Made by a program: the position numbers and the translations under genes
In this document: positions 35,917 through 45,702 of the stretch, piece by piece
Layout of the letters: each line of letters opens with the position of its first letter
Numbering within the stretch: position 1 is the stretch's first letter
Notes under the pieces: model-generated
The model's database searches: none
The model's input: the letters and a program-made list of their open reading frames with translations, nothing else
What the model was told of the DNA's origin: nothing
DNA from: Mycobacterium sp. GA-2829
Lineage (GTDB): Bacteria; Actinomycetota; Actinomycetes; Mycobacteriales; Mycobacteriaceae
DNA: 64,000 bases
Assembly (NCBI RefSeq): GCF_001499965.1
Contig: NZ_LQIT01000015.1
Location: 41,517 to 105,516, forward strand
Reading direction: 5' to 3'

Positions 35917-37329
35917 CTAGCGCGATCTGTTGCCACGCTTCTCGCGTACCCGAACGTTGATCCGGATCGGGCTGCCCTCGAATCCGAACGTCTCCCGCAG
36001 CCGCCGTTCGAGGAACCTGCGGTACCCCGCCTCGAGGAAGCCGCTGGTGAACAACACGAAGGTCGGCGGGCGCGCGGTGGCCTGGGTGGCGAACAGGATG
36101 CGCGGCTGTTTACCGCCGCGCACCGGCGGCGGCGTCGCCGCGACGATCTCCTTGAAGAACGTGTTCAGCCGTCCGGTCGGGATGCGGGTGTCCCAGGACG
36201 CCAGCGAGGTCTCCAGCGCGGGCACCAGCTTCTGCACGGCGCGGCCGGTCATCGCCGAGATGTTGACCCGCGGTGCCCACTGCACCTGCGCCAGCTCACG
36301 GTCGATCTCCCGGTCCAGCAGATAGCGTCGGTCCTCGTCGACGAGGTCCCACTTGTTGAACGCCAGCACCAGCGCGCGGCCGGCCTCGATGACCATGGAC
36401 AGCACCCGCTGATCCTGCTCGGTCAGCGGCTGGGAGGCGTCGATGAGCACCAGCACCACCTCGGCGGCGTCGATCGCGCCGTGGGTGCGCACGGAGGCGT
36501 AGAACTCGTGACCGCTGGCCTGTCCGACCTTGCGGCGCAGTCCGGCGGTGTCGACGAACCGCCACGTCTTGCCGCCCAGTTCGATGAGCGAGTCGACGGG
36601 GTCGACGGTCGTGCCTGCGACGTCGTGCACCACCGAGCGTTCGTCGCCGGCAAGACGGTTGAGCAGCGAACTCTTGCCGACGTTCGGCTTGCCGACCAGC
36701 GCCACCCGGCGCGGACCGCCGCCACCGCCGCCGACCTCCGACACCTCGGGCAGCTTCTCCAGGACCCGGTCCAGCAGATCGGCGACCCCGCGGCCGTGGA
36801 TTGCGCTGACCGTGTGCGGCTCGCCGATGCCGAGGGACCACAGCGCCGCCGCGTCGGCCTCACCGCGTTCGGTGTCGACCTTGTTGGCGGCCAGGAACAC
36901 CGGTTTCCCCGATTTACGCAGCATGCGGGCGGCGGCCTCGTCGGCCGACGTGGCGCCGACGACCGCGTCGACCACCAGGATGATCGCGTCGGCGGTGCGC
37001 ATCGCGACGGTGGCCTGATCGGCCACCAGCTGCTGCAGCCCCTGAGCGTCGGGTTCCCAGCCGCCGGTGTCCTGCACGACGAACCGGCGGCCCGACCACG
37101 TCGCGTCGTAGGACACCCGATCGCGGGTGACGCCCGGGATGTCCTGCACCACCGCTTCGCGCCGGCCCAGGATCCGGTTGACCAGCGTCGACTTGCCGAC
37201 GTTGGGACGCCCGACGACGGCCACCACCGGCGGCGGGGCGGCGGCCTCCTCGATCGCCTCGGCGACCTCTTCGGCGCCCAGTTCCCAGTCGCGTTCGTCG
37301 ACCCAGGTGCCGTCCTCCGGTGACGTCAT
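35917..37329 (-). CDS. der: Ribosome-associated GTPase Der (EngA)
   Basis: A 470-residue GTPase needed for 50S subunit maturation. Two consecutive G domains are seen, with P loops [12 protein letters not shown] (near 40) and [12 protein letters not shown] (near 215), DTGGW and DTAGL switch II motifs, and NKVD and NKWD base-specificity motifs; a KH-like domain forms the C-terminus. The ATG overlaps the cmk stop (ATGA). It is the last gene of the parA-scpA-scpB-rluB-cmk-der operon. The acidic N-terminal extension of about 30 residues is usual in actinobacteria. Confidence 0.97.
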   Translation of the reverse strand: MTSPEDGTWVDERDWELGAEEVAEAIEEAAAPPPVVAVVGRPNVGKSTLVNRILGRREAVVQDIPGVTRDRVSYDATWSGRRFVVQDTGGWEPDAQGLQQLVADQATVAMRTADAIILVVDAVVGATSADEAAARMLRKSGKPVFLAANKVDTERGEADAAALWSLGIGEPHTVSAIHGRGVADLLDRVLEKLPEVSEVGGGGGGPRRVALVGKPNVGKSSLLNRLAGDERSVVHDVAGTTVDPVDSLIELGGKTWRFVDTAGLRRKVGQASGHEFYASVRTHGAIDAAEVVLVLIDASQPLTEQDQRVLSMVIEAGRALVLAFNKWDLVDEDRRYLLDREIDRELAQVQWAPRVNISAMTGRAVQKLVPALETSLASWDTRIPTGRLNTFFKEIVAATPPPVRGGKQPRILFATQATARPPTFVLFTSGFLEAGYRRFLERRLRETFGFEGSPIRINVRVREKRGNRSR

Positions 37330-38012
37330 CGCCGCGCTCCCGCCCTCTGGTGCACCAGATCCTGCAGGTGCGCAACCACTTCCGCCTCGTTCATCTCGCT
37401 GGTGTCCACGACCAGGGCGTCGTCGGCCGCGCGCAGCGGCGACACCGCCCGCGTCGAGTCGAGGTGGTCGCGGCGGCGCACGTCGGCCAGCACCGCGGCG
37501 TAGTCGTCGCCGAGGCCGTTGCGCACGTTCTGCGCGTTGCGTCTGCGGGCGCGTTCCTCCGCCGAGGCGGTCAGGAAGATCTTCACATCGGCGTCGGGCA
37601 GCACCACGGTGCCGATGTCACGACCCTCGACGACGACGCTGCCCGATCCGTCGGACAGTTGCCGCTGCAACTCGACGAGCCGGGCGCGCACCGCGGGGAC
37701 CGCCGAGACCGCCGACACCGCGCGAGTGACGGCGTCGCCACGGATCTCGGCCGAAACGTCTTCTCCGGCAAGCAGAGAGCGGTCCTCGTCGGGGTCGTAG
37801 CCGACGGCCAACTCGACGCGGTCGACCGCGGCGACCACCGCGTCACCGTCGGCCGGATCGATGCCCGCGCGCAGCACCGCCAGCGTCACCATCCGGTACA
37901 TCGCACCGGTGTCGAGATACCGCGCACCCAGCGCGCGCGCCAAACCCCTTGACACCGAGGACTTCCCGGTTCCGGCGGGTCCGTCGACGGCGATCACCAT
38001 CCCGTCAGTCAC
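37326..38012 (-). CDS. cmk: Cytidylate kinase
   Basis: A 228-residue NMP kinase that phosphorylates CMP and dCMP. It starts [21 protein letters not shown] with the P loop, followed by [30 protein letters not shown] and EERARRR. The GTG start overlaps the rluB stop (GTGA) and the stop overlaps der. Same gene order as in other mycobacteria. Confidence 0.97.
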   Translation of the reverse strand: MTDGMVIAVDGPAGTGKSSVSRGLARALGARYLDTGAMYRMVTLAVLRAGIDPADGDAVVAAVDRVELAVGYDPDEDRSLLAGEDVSAEIRGDAVTRAVSAVSAVPAVRARLVELQRQLSDGSGSVVVEGRDIGTVVLPDADVKIFLTASAEERARRRNAQNVRNGLGDDYAAVLADVRRRDHLDSTRAVSPLRAADDALVVDTSEMNEAEVVAHLQDLVHQRAGARR

Positions 38013-38752
38013 ATGCCCACCGCCTTGTACAGTTCACCGATCTCCTTGCGCGTCAACACCCGAATGCTGCCGGGGCGCTGATCGCCGAGCGAGACCGACC
38101 CGATATCGGTGCGCACCAACTCCTGCACCGGATATCCCACCGCCGCCAACAGTCGACGAACGATACGCTTGCGCCCCTCGTGCAGGGTCACCCGGACCAT
38201 CGACCGGCCGGGCAGCGCATCCACGACCGCGAAGTCGTCGACCCGCGCCGGGCCGTCGTCCAACTCCACACCCGCGCGCAGTTTCTTGCCCAGTCCGCGC
38301 GGCACGGTGCCCAGTACGGTCGCCACATAGGTCTTGGGCACCTCGTAGGACGGATGCATCAACCGGTGCGCGAGTTCCCCGTCGTTGGTCAGCAGCATCA
38401 GACCCTCGGTGTCGGCGTCGAGGCGCCCGACGTGGAACAGGCCTTTGTTGCCGCGGACGCGGTGTTCGACGAGGTCGCCGATGCACGGCCGGCCCCGGTC
38501 GTCGGACATCGTGGAGTGCATCCCGCGCGGTTTGTTGATCGCCAGGTGCATGAGGGTGTCGTCGAGCAGCACCCGTGTCCCGTCGACGCGGATGTCGGCG
38601 GCGTCGGGGTCGACGCGGGTACCGAGTTCGGTGACGATGTGGCCGTCCACCTCGACGCGGCCGTCGAGGATCATGCGCTCCGCCACGCGGCGGGAGGCGA
38701 TTCCGGCCTGCGACAACACTTTCTGCAGTCGGACACCTTCGGGTTCGGTCAT
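38009..38752 (-). CDS. Ribosomal large-subunit pseudouridine synthase RluB-like
   Basis: A 247-residue protein with an N-terminal S4 RNA-binding domain ([22 protein letters not shown]) and an RsuA/RluB catalytic domain containing [17 protein letters not shown], where the Asp is catalytic. It modifies a uridine in 23S rRNA, most likely. ATG coupled to the scpB stop by four bases. Confidence 0.93.
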   Translation of the reverse strand: MTEPEGVRLQKVLSQAGIASRRVAERMILDGRVEVDGHIVTELGTRVDPDAADIRVDGTRVLLDDTLMHLAINKPRGMHSTMSDDRGRPCIGDLVEHRVRGNKGLFHVGRLDADTEGLMLLTNDGELAHRLMHPSYEVPKTYVATVLGTVPRGLGKKLRAGVELDDGPARVDDFAVVDALPGRSMVRVTLHEGRKRIVRRLLAAVGYPVQELVRTDIGSVSLGDQRPGSIRVLTRKEIGELYKAVGM

Positions 38753-39444
38753 CGGTCATCCTTGTCCACGTCGTAGGACATCGGCTGTCCGGCGGGTGCG
38801 GGCGCTGCGCCCAGTTTCATGAATCGCGGTTCGTCGGCCAGTGTTTCGCTGAGGTCGTCGATGACGTCGACGTCCGGCAGCAGCGGCGCGATGTCGGGCA
38901 GGTCGGCCAGCGAGGTCAACCCCAGCCGTTCCAGGAAGAGTTCCGTGGTGGCGAACGTCACCGCACCCGAGTCCGGACCGGTGCCCGCCTCGGTGATCAG
39001 CCCGCGCGCCAGCAGGGTGCGCATGACGGCGTCGACGTTGACACCGCGGACCGCGCTGACCCGGGCGCGCGTCACCGGCTGGCGGTAGGCGACGACGGCC
39101 AGCGTCTCCAGCGCCGCGCGGGTGAGTTTCGAGCGGGCGCCGTCGAGCAGCAGCTTCTCGACGTACGGCGCGTAGCGGGCCCTGGTGTACATGCGCCACC
39201 CGCCGCCGGCCTCGCGCAGTTCGATTCCGCTGTCGCGGGCGGCGAGTTCGGCGGCCATCTCGGTCAGCGTGGTGACGATCCGGTAGCCGGGCTGGTCGGT
39301 CACCGCGGCCAGCTGATCGACGGTCGCGGGGGTATCCACCACCAGCAGCAGCGCTTCGAGGACGTTGCGCAGTTCGGTGTCGTCGAGCTCGGGGGCGGTC
39401 GCGACGTCGACGCCGAAGTCGGCATCGGAGATCTCGTCGGTCAT
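38749..39444 (-). CDS. scpB: Segregation and condensation protein B
   Basis: A 231-residue winged-helix protein that, with ScpA, forms the kleisin complex of SMC for chromosome condensation. The typical core is LRNVLEALLLVVDTPATV and LTRAALETLAVVAYRQPVTRARVSAVRGVNVD. ATG at 39444 overlaps the scpA stop (ATGA). The frame is open upstream but as a shadow of scpA. Confidence 0.95.
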   Translation of the reverse strand: MTDEISDADFGVDVATAPELDDTELRNVLEALLLVVDTPATVDQLAAVTDQPGYRIVTTLTEMAAELAARDSGIELREAGGGWRMYTRARYAPYVEKLLLDGARSKLTRAALETLAVVAYRQPVTRARVSAVRGVNVDAVMRTLLARGLITEAGTGPDSGAVTFATTELFLERLGLTSLADLPDIAPLLPDVDVIDDLSETLADEPRFMKLGAAPAPAGQPMSYDVDKDDR

Positions 39445-40268
39445 TGCTCTCGTTGTTCTCCCGCGTCGACGGTTGCCAGTTGTTCGTTGGTCGGGCGATC
39501 CCCGGTCCACGAAACCTGGAGCACACCAAGCGGTTCTTCCTGGTCGAATGCTACCGCCCGCGCCCGGTAGAGCTCGAGCAGCGCCAGGAACCGGCCGACG
39601 ATCTCGATGCCGCCCTGGCAGTCGGCGACCAGATCGGTGAAGGTGGCCCACTCCCCCACGCCGCGCTGTTCGAGCAGCGCCAGCAACCGTCGGGCCTGCT
39701 CGGGCACCGACACCGCGGGTGCGTGCAGATGGTCGGTCCGCACGCTGGGCACCGGCCGTGGCGTGAACGCCGACGCGGCGATCTCGGCGAAGCGCGCAGC
39801 GTCGACGCCGAGCATGACCTCGGGCAGCAGCTCGCTGTAGCGCGGTTCCAGCGACACCGCGCGCGGGTAGCTGCGCAGTGCGGCCGCCTCGAGTTCGGCG
39901 AACATCACCGCGACGTGTTTGAACGCCCGGTACTGCAGCAGGCGGGCGAACAGCAGATCGCGGACCTCGAGCAGGGCGAGGTCCTCTTCGTCGTGCACCT
40001 CACCGGCGGGCAGCAGCCGCGCGGCCTTGAGGTCGAGCAGCGTCGCGGCGATCACCAGGAACGCTGTCGTCTCGTCGAGTTCGAGTCGGCGGCCGATCTC
40101 CTTGGTGTAGGCGATGAAGTCGTCGGTGACCTGGTGCAGCGCCACCTCGGTGACGTCGAGCCGGTGGGCGAAGATCAGCTGCAGCAGCAGATCGAACGGG
40201 CCCTCGAAATTGTCGAGCCGAACCTTGAACCCGCGCTTGTCTGGCTGCTCGTCGTCCTCGCCGCTCAC
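39441..40268 (-). CDS. scpA: Segregation and condensation protein A
   Basis: A 275-residue kleisin. The N-terminus reads FKVRLDNFEGPFDLLLQLI, the ScpA signature, followed by LDVTEVALHQVTDDFIAY and the C-terminal winged helix (IVGRFLALLELYRARAVAFDQ). A GTG at 40268 overlaps the parA stop (GTGA). Works with ScpB and SMC in chromosome segregation. Confidence 0.95.
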   Translation of the reverse strand: MSGEDDEQPDKRGFKVRLDNFEGPFDLLLQLIFAHRLDVTEVALHQVTDDFIAYTKEIGRRLELDETTAFLVIAATLLDLKAARLLPAGEVHDEEDLALLEVRDLLFARLLQYRAFKHVAVMFAELEAAALRSYPRAVSLEPRYSELLPEVMLGVDAARFAEIAASAFTPRPVPSVRTDHLHAPAVSVPEQARRLLALLEQRGVGEWATFTDLVADCQGGIEIVGRFLALLELYRARAVAFDQEEPLGVLQVSWTGDRPTNEQLATVDAGEQREQ

Positions 40269-41134
40269 GCGCCGAACCGGTCGATGACTTCCCGGGCCAG
40301 TGCCCGGTAGGCCTCCGCGCCCGCGGACTTCGGCGCCCACGTGGTGATCGGTTCGCCCGCGACGCTGGTCTCGGGGAACCGCACGGTGCGGGTGATGACG
40401 GTGTCGAAGACGAGGTCGCCGAACCGCTCGACCACCCGCGCCATGACCTCCCTGGCGTTGACCGTGCGCGGGTCGTAGCGGGTGACCAGGATGCCGCTGA
40501 TGTCGAGTTTCGGGTTGAGCCGGTCGCGGACCTTGTCGACGGTGTCGGTCAGCAGCGCGAGGCCGCGCAGCGAGAAGTACTCGCATTCGGTGGGGATGAT
40601 CACCCCGTCGCTGCAGGCCAGCCCGTTGACGGTGAGCAGGCCCAGTGACGGCTGGCAGTCGATCAGCACGTAGTCGTAGCGGTCGAGCACCGGGTACAGC
40701 GCGCGGCCCAGCGTCTGCTCGCGGCCGACCTCGTTGACCAGCTGGATCTCCGCGGCGGACAGGTCGATGTTGCTGGGCACCAGGTCCAGTCCGGCGACCC
40801 GGGTCTTGATCAGCACCTCGTCGATCGACACCCGGGGTTCGACCAGCAGGTTGTGCACGGTGTTGTCGAGTTCGTAGTGCGGCACGCCGAGCCCGGCGGA
40901 CAACGCCCCCTGCGGGTCGAGGTCGACGAGCAGGACGCGGCGCCCGTATTCGGCGAGGCTGGCGCCCAGGTTGATCGTCGAGGTGGTCTTACCGACCCCG
41001 CCCTTCTGGTTGCACATCGCGATGACCTTGGCGGGTCCGTGCGTGCTGCGCGGGGTGGGCTCGGGGATCGAGCGGTACGGCCGCCCGGTCAGGCCCGTCG
41101 GCGGTGCGTCGGTACCCGCGGCGTCATTGGTCAT
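40265..41134 (-). CDS. ParA family chromosome partitioning ATPase
   Basis: A 289-residue Walker-type ATPase. The deviant Walker A is NQKGGVGKTTSTINL, followed by RVLLVDLDPQGALSAGLG and the switch region YDYVLIDCQPSLGLLTVNGL. A poorly conserved N-terminal tail of about 35 residues precedes it. It is a ParA/Soj paralog tied to scpAB in mycobacteria (Rv1708 position), separate from the origin-proximal parA. First gene of the operon through der; 54 bp separate it from the upstream mmpL gene of the accessory cluster. Confidence 0.93.
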   Translation of the reverse strand: MTNDAAGTDAPPTGLTGRPYRSIPEPTPRSTHGPAKVIAMCNQKGGVGKTTSTINLGASLAEYGRRVLLVDLDPQGALSAGLGVPHYELDNTVHNLLVEPRVSIDEVLIKTRVAGLDLVPSNIDLSAAEIQLVNEVGREQTLGRALYPVLDRYDYVLIDCQPSLGLLTVNGLACSDGVIIPTECEYFSLRGLALLTDTVDKVRDRLNPKLDISGILVTRYDPRTVNAREVMARVVERFGDLVFDTVITRTVRFPETSVAGEPITTWAPKSAGAEAYRALAREVIDRFGA

Positions 41135-41188
41135 GCCGGACCGCCGCAGGCCGGTGACTCCACACGCAGGGCGAACATCCGGTTGAGT

Positions 41189-43480
41189 TTAACGTCGCGG
41201 GACCGTCGATACGGGCAGACCCGCAGACGACTTGTCGCCCGGACTGTCGGCGTGCCGCCCGGCGGCCGTGGCGTCGCTGATGCCGACGCGGCGGTGCAGC
41301 CGGGCCAGCGGCGCAGGCGCCCACCAGTTCGCCCGTCCCATCACGTGCATGAAGGCCGGGACCAGGACCAACCGGACCAGCGTCGCGTCCATCAGCACCG
41401 CGACGGTCAACCCCAGCCCGAGCATCCGCATGAACGACACCTCCGCGGCGATCAGCGCCGCGAACGAGATCGACATGATGACCGCGGCCGCGGTGATCAC
41501 CCGCCCGGTGTGCGCCAGCCCGAGCGCGACGGCCTCGTCGTTGTCGGCGCGGGTGCGATCTGACGCCAGCCAGTACTCGCGGATGCGGGCCATCAGGAAG
41601 ACCTCGTAGTCCATGGAGAGGCCGAATGCGATGCAGAACAGCAGAACGGGGACCGTGACGCCGATGGTGCCGGTGCTGGTGGTGCCGAGTGCGTCGAGGT
41701 GGCCCTGCTGGAAGACCCACACCAGCGCGCCGAACGCCGCGGTCAGCGACAGCACGTTGAGCGCGACCGCCTTCAGCGGCAGGACCACGCTGCCGGTCAG
41801 CAGGAACAGCAGGACCAGCGAGGTGAGCCCGATGATGCCGAGCACCAAGGGCATTCGCGACAGCACCGCGCTGACGATGTCGCGGTTGCTCTGCGCGGTC
41901 CCGGTCAGCAGGACCTCGCGCCCGTCGGGTGCGGCGATCGCGTGCAGTGCGTCGAGCTGCGCCTCCGAGGCCGCCGAGTCCAGAGGGGCCGAACTCGCGA
42001 CGGTCAGGTAGGCGCTGTCGCCGGCGGTGCCGGTCGGCCCCGACGGCGGACCCGTCTGCCGTCCGGCCGTGAATGTGCCCGCGGGCGAGGACACCCACGG
42101 CACGTCCGGGACCCGCGAGAGCTCGGCGGCGAAGTCGCCGAGCGCGTCCGGCGCGAGACCGGTGGTGTCGGGCAGCACGACGGTGACCGTGGTCGCGGAG
42201 TCCGCGGCGAACCGGGTCCGCAACTGGTCGCCGACCTGGTGGGCGTCGGAGGTGGTCGGTAGCACCCGGTCGTCCGGGAAACCCCAGCGGGCGTCGAGGA
42301 ACGGGGCGCCGAGCGTCACCAGGAAGGCCACCACGACGACGCTGAGCAGCAGGCCGCGCCGCATCACGGCGTGCGCGGTGCGGTACCAGAAGGTCCGCTC
42401 CACGCATCGCGGCGCGGGGGCCGGGCGGCGCAGTGCACGCCGCAGCAGACGCCGCACGTCGAGTCTGTCGAGGCGGTCGCCCGCGAGCGTGATGACCGCC
42501 GGGGTGACGACGAGCGCCGCGCACAGCGCGAACGCCACCACCGCGACACCGGCGTAGGCGAAGGACCGCAGGAAGTACATCGGGAACAGTGCCATCGGCA
42601 GCATCGAGAGCCCGACGATGACGGCCGAGAACACCACGGTGCGACCCGCGGCCGCCATGGTGCGCAGCAGCGCCTGCTCGGGGTCGACGCCGTCGGCGAG
42701 CTCGTCGCGGTAGCGGCTGAGGATGAGCAGTGTGTAGTCGATCGCCAGCGCCAGACCCATCGCCACGGCGAGGTTGAGCGCGAACACCGACACGTCGGTG
42801 ACCATCGCGATCCCGCGCAGCACCGCCAGCGACCCGACGATCGCCAGCGCCCCGACGGCCATCGGCAGCATGGCCGCAAACAGCCCGCCGAACACCCACA
42901 CCAGCACCAGGAAGCTCAGCGGGATGGCCAGCGACTCCATCGCCAGCAGATCCTTCTCCGTCTGGGCGTTGATCTGGGCGTTCACCGCCGCGCCGCCGCC
43001 GGCTCGCACCGTGACCCCACCGCGGTCACCGGTGAGCGCCGCCGACAACTCCTGGGCGTGGGCGGCGGCGGCGCTCTCGTCGCCGTTGAGGCCCGCGACG
43101 ACCAGCGCGGTGGTCCCGTCGGTACTGACCAGGTCGCCGACCGCCCCGGGCGGTGCGCCCCAGGGCGCTTCCACGTAGCCGACCGCCGGGGACTGCTCGA
43201 GGGCGGCGACGACCTCTGCACCGACCGCGGCCCCGGCGCCGGTCAACGCCCCGTCGCGGGCCGTCACGGTGAGCAGGAGCTGCATCTCCGGCCTGCCGAA
43301 CGTGTCGGCCAGGATGGCCGATGCGCGCGCCGACCCCGATTCGGGGTCCCTGAACCCGCCGCCGGACAGGTGATCGACCACGGGCACCCCGAACACCGCG
43401 CACGCGATCAGCACCGCGACCGCGGCGGCGATCACCCGTCTGGGTCTGGCCATCGCCATCCGGGTCAGCGTCTGCAACAT
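41189..43480 (-). CDS. MmpL/RND-type exporter
   Basis: A 763-residue RND-superfamily lipid/small-molecule transporter with about 12 membrane segments in two halves. The proton-relay motifs are AIDYTLLILSRYRDEL in the first half and SMDYEVFLMARIREYW in the second, with large extracytoplasmic loops after segments 1 and 7. MmpL proteins usually export lipids or siderophores across the mycobacterial inner membrane. It is the last gene of a six-gene operon of small-molecule biosynthesis enzymes, six bp after the flavin monooxygenase, so it probably exports their product. Confidence 0.92.
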   Translation of the reverse strand: MLQTLTRMAMARPRRVIAAAVAVLIACAVFGVPVVDHLSGGGFRDPESGSARASAILADTFGRPEMQLLLTVTARDGALTGAGAAVGAEVVAALEQSPAVGYVEAPWGAPPGAVGDLVSTDGTTALVVAGLNGDESAAAAHAQELSAALTGDRGGVTVRAGGGAAVNAQINAQTEKDLLAMESLAIPLSFLVLVWVFGGLFAAMLPMAVGALAIVGSLAVLRGIAMVTDVSVFALNLAVAMGLALAIDYTLLILSRYRDELADGVDPEQALLRTMAAAGRTVVFSAVIVGLSMLPMALFPMYFLRSFAYAGVAVVAFALCAALVVTPAVITLAGDRLDRLDVRRLLRRALRRPAPAPRCVERTFWYRTAHAVMRRGLLLSVVVVAFLVTLGAPFLDARWGFPDDRVLPTTSDAHQVGDQLRTRFAADSATTVTVVLPDTTGLAPDALGDFAAELSRVPDVPWVSSPAGTFTAGRQTGPPSGPTGTAGDSAYLTVASSAPLDSAASEAQLDALHAIAAPDGREVLLTGTAQSNRDIVSAVLSRMPLVLGIIGLTSLVLLFLLTGSVVLPLKAVALNVLSLTAAFGALVWVFQQGHLDALGTTSTGTIGVTVPVLLFCIAFGLSMDYEVFLMARIREYWLASDRTRADNDEAVALGLAHTGRVITAAAVIMSISFAALIAAEVSFMRMLGLGLTVAVLMDATLVRLVLVPAFMHVMGRANWWAPAPLARLHRRVGISDATAAGRHADSPGDKSSAGLPVSTVPRR

Positions 43481-43486
43481 GGCGCC

Positions 43487-44635
43487 TCAGTTGGTCAGCG
43501 AGGGGGTGCGGTCGAGTTCATCCGCGATGTGCCTGGCGACGTGCTGGGACTGTTTGGCGACATAGGAGATCAGGCCGGGCCGAGACATGAAGCCGACGAA
43601 CCGCAGTCCCGGGGCGGCGGGGGTGACGCCGCAGGAGCGGGGCAGTCCGCGGTCGTCGAGGACGCCGAGGTGGCCGACCATGGCGTCGAGGCCGCGGGTG
43701 TATCCGGTCGCGCAGATCACCGCATCCGGTTGCAGCCGCCTGCCGTCGATGAGGTGGACGTGGTCACCGTCGAACCGTTGGACCGTGGGGACGACCTCGA
43801 ACACCCGCGCCCGGATCGCGCGCACCACCTCGCGGTCGACGATGACCGGTGCCCGCCCGAGCCGCTTCCCCCGCGCGAACACCCCCTCCGCCGGTGTCGG
43901 GAGACCGTAGGCGGCGAGGTTGCCGACGTCGATGCGCTGACCGACCCGCGACACCGTGTCGGCGAGCCACAGCGGCGCGTCGAACAGCGGGGTCGCGATG
44001 TAGTCGGACGGGAAACCCCCCGGCAGGGCCCGGATCATGATGTGGGGTGCGGTGCGCACGGCCAGCCAGGCGGCGACGGCGCCGCCGGTGGCGACGTCGT
44101 GCACGATCTCCATGGCCGACGACCCCGCGCCGACGACCAGCACCCGTTTGCCCACGTACGGCGAGGGGTTGCGGTACTTCGACGAGTGGCTGATCTCCCC
44201 GGGGAAATCCGCCATACCCGGCCACTCCGGGATGCGGGGACTGTGTTCGTATCCCGTGGCCACCACCACCTGACGGGCGGTCAGCTCGCCCGACGACGTG
44301 CTGAGCGCCCACCCTTCGGCGTGCCGGTCGACCCGGTTCACCGTGGTGCCGAGCATCAGCTGGATGCCGTCCTCGTGGGCGTGCCGGTCGAGGTGCTCGA
44401 CCACCTCATCGCGAGTCGGGAACATCCCGGTGCCCTTGGGGTAGGGCCGGTTCGGCATGTGGGAGGTGCGCCTGCCGGTGTTGAGTTTGAGCCGGTCATA
44501 CCGGGCCTTCCACGACGACCCGACGTGGTCGGCGCGGTCGACGAGGACCGGTCGCAATCCCCTGTCGCGCAGGCTCAACGCGGCGGCCACCCCGGACGGC
44601 CCGGCCCCGATCACGACGACCTGGTGTTCGCCCAT
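43487..44635 (-). CDS. Flavin-dependent monooxygenase, YUCCA/FMO-like
   Basis: A 382-residue class B monooxygenase. FAD motif VVVIGAGPSGVAAALSLRD (residues 6-24), the FMO fingerprint FPGEISHSSKY, the NADPH motif VLVVGAGSSAMEI, and CATGYTRG near the C-terminus. Such enzymes oxygenate amines, sulfides or ketones; the plant YUCCA branch converts indole-3-pyruvate to indole-3-acetate. ATG at 44635 lies five bases after the aminotransferase stop, so the 2-oxo acid or amine made by the neighbour may be its substrate. The actual reaction is not known. Confidence 0.9.
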   Translation of the reverse strand: MGEHQVVVIGAGPSGVAAALSLRDRGLRPVLVDRADHVGSSWKARYDRLKLNTGRRTSHMPNRPYPKGTGMFPTRDEVVEHLDRHAHEDGIQLMLGTTVNRVDRHAEGWALSTSSGELTARQVVVATGYEHSPRIPEWPGMADFPGEISHSSKYRNPSPYVGKRVLVVGAGSSAMEIVHDVATGGAVAAWLAVRTAPHIMIRALPGGFPSDYIATPLFDAPLWLADTVSRVGQRIDVGNLAAYGLPTPAEGVFARGKRLGRAPVIVDREVVRAIRARVFEVVPTVQRFDGDHVHLIDGRRLQPDAVICATGYTRGLDAMVGHLGVLDDRGLPRSCGVTPAAPGLRFVGFMSRPGLISYVAKQSQHVARHIADELDRTPSLTN

Positions 44636-44640
44636 GACGG

Positions 44641-45702
44641 TCAACCCTTCCCGCGTAGGGCGGTGAGCACGGCACCTGTCGAGGACCGGCCGCCCACGGT
44701 GATCCGCACGCCGCCGTCTGCGCAGTGTTTGACCCGGACTCCGTCCGCCCCGTCGAAGATCTCGCGCCACGGCCGGTCCCCGCTGGGCAGGTACACGAAG
44801 TTGGCGTGTCCGTCGATGCTCTGCACACCAATCGAGCGCAACCGCATCCGCAAGTTGCGCCGCTCCGAGGTGATCATCCGAATACGTTGGCGCAGTTGGC
44901 TTTCCGCGCGATACGACGCGGCGACGGCGACCAGCCCGGTGCTGGCCATCCCGAACGGCAATTGCATCGCCCACAGCTCTGCGGTCAGACCCCACGATCC
45001 GATCGCGTACCCGATGCGCAGACCCGCCAGCCCGTAGGCCTTCGAGAACGTCCGCAGCACGAGGACATTGGGGTACCGCTCGATGAGGCCGATCGCGTCG
45101 ATGCGCCACTGGGGTGCGACGAATTCGACGTAGGCCTCGTCGAGGACGACGATGGTGTCCTCAGACAGCCGGCGCAGGAACGCCTCCAGCGCGGCGAGGG
45201 TCTCCACCGTGCCCGTCGGGTTGTGCGGCCGGCAGATCACCACGAGCCGGGCGTCGGCCGCCGCATCGGCCATCGCGTCGAGGTCGTGGTGCCCGTCCAG
45301 GAGCAACGGCACCTTGACGACGTCGAGGCGCGTCATCGCCGAGGCGATCGTGTAACCCTCGAAAGTCGGTACCGGCAGCACGATCCGGTCGCCGGGTGTG
45401 GTGAACGCGTGCATCACCTGCACCAGCACCCCGGTCGCCCCGGCACCGACGACGACCTGCTCGTCGGGGACGCCGATGTGATTGGCGATCAGGTGGCGCA
45501 ATGACTCCGGCAGGAATTCCGGGTACCGGTTGGCCGCCTGGATCGACTCGATCATCGCGGTGCGGACGGCGGGCAGCGGCGGGAACGGATTCTCGTTGAG
45601 GGACAACGCCATCGGGTCCACCGCGGGGGCCAGCGCCGAGGCGCCCCGCGGCGTCGGTCTCGGTGGTGAGGACGCCGGTCCCGGTTCGGCGACGAGTGTC
45701 AT
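44641..45702 (-). CDS. HisC-like class I/II aminotransferase
   Basis: A 353-residue PLP enzyme of fold type I in the HisC/aromatic aminotransferase group. Motifs: LSLNENPFPPLP at the N-terminus, CRPHNPTGT, VLDEAYVEF, and the PLP lysine in RTFSKAYGLAGLRIGYAIG. Length fits HisC and the mycobacterial phenylalanine aminotransferase. No histidine genes are near; the ATG overlaps the KAS III-like stop (ATGA) and a flavin monooxygenase follows, so it belongs to a special pathway. It either supplies a 2-oxo acid or aminates a ketone made upstream. Confidence 0.9.
   Translation of the reverse strand: MTLVAEPGPASSPPRPTPRGASALAPAVDPMALSLNENPFPPLPAVRTAMIESIQAANRYPEFLPESLRHLIANHIGVPDEQVVVGAGATGVLVQVMHAFTTPGDRIVLPVPTFEGYTIASAMTRLDVVKVPLLLDGHHDLDAMADAAADARLVVICRPHNPTGTVETLAALEAFLRRLSEDTIVVLDEAYVEFVAPQWRIDAIGLIERYPNVLVLRTFSKAYGLAGLRIGYAIGSWGLTAELWAMQLPFGMASTGLVAVAASYRAESQLRQRIRMITSERRNLRMRLRSIGVQSIDGHANFVYLPSGDRPWREIFDGADGVRVKHCADGGVRITVGGRSSTGAVLTALRGKG

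Noticed and set aside
42371..45037. Very long open frame (888 codons) on the plus strand opposite mmpL and the monooxygenase
   Set aside because: It lies antisense to well-supported genes, is rich in Arg, Gly, His and Asp in a way typical of GC-rich shadow frames, and has no domain. The same applies to antisense frames at 33669-35696, 54888-57176 and 58361-60898.
43487..45702. Auxin (indole-3-acetate) biosynthesis by the aminotransferase/monooxygenase pair
   Set aside because: The motif resemblance to YUCCA is real, but the genes are embedded in a larger operon with a ThDP enzyme, KAS III-like protein and exporter that auxin synthesis does not need. Kept only as a finding about the pair.
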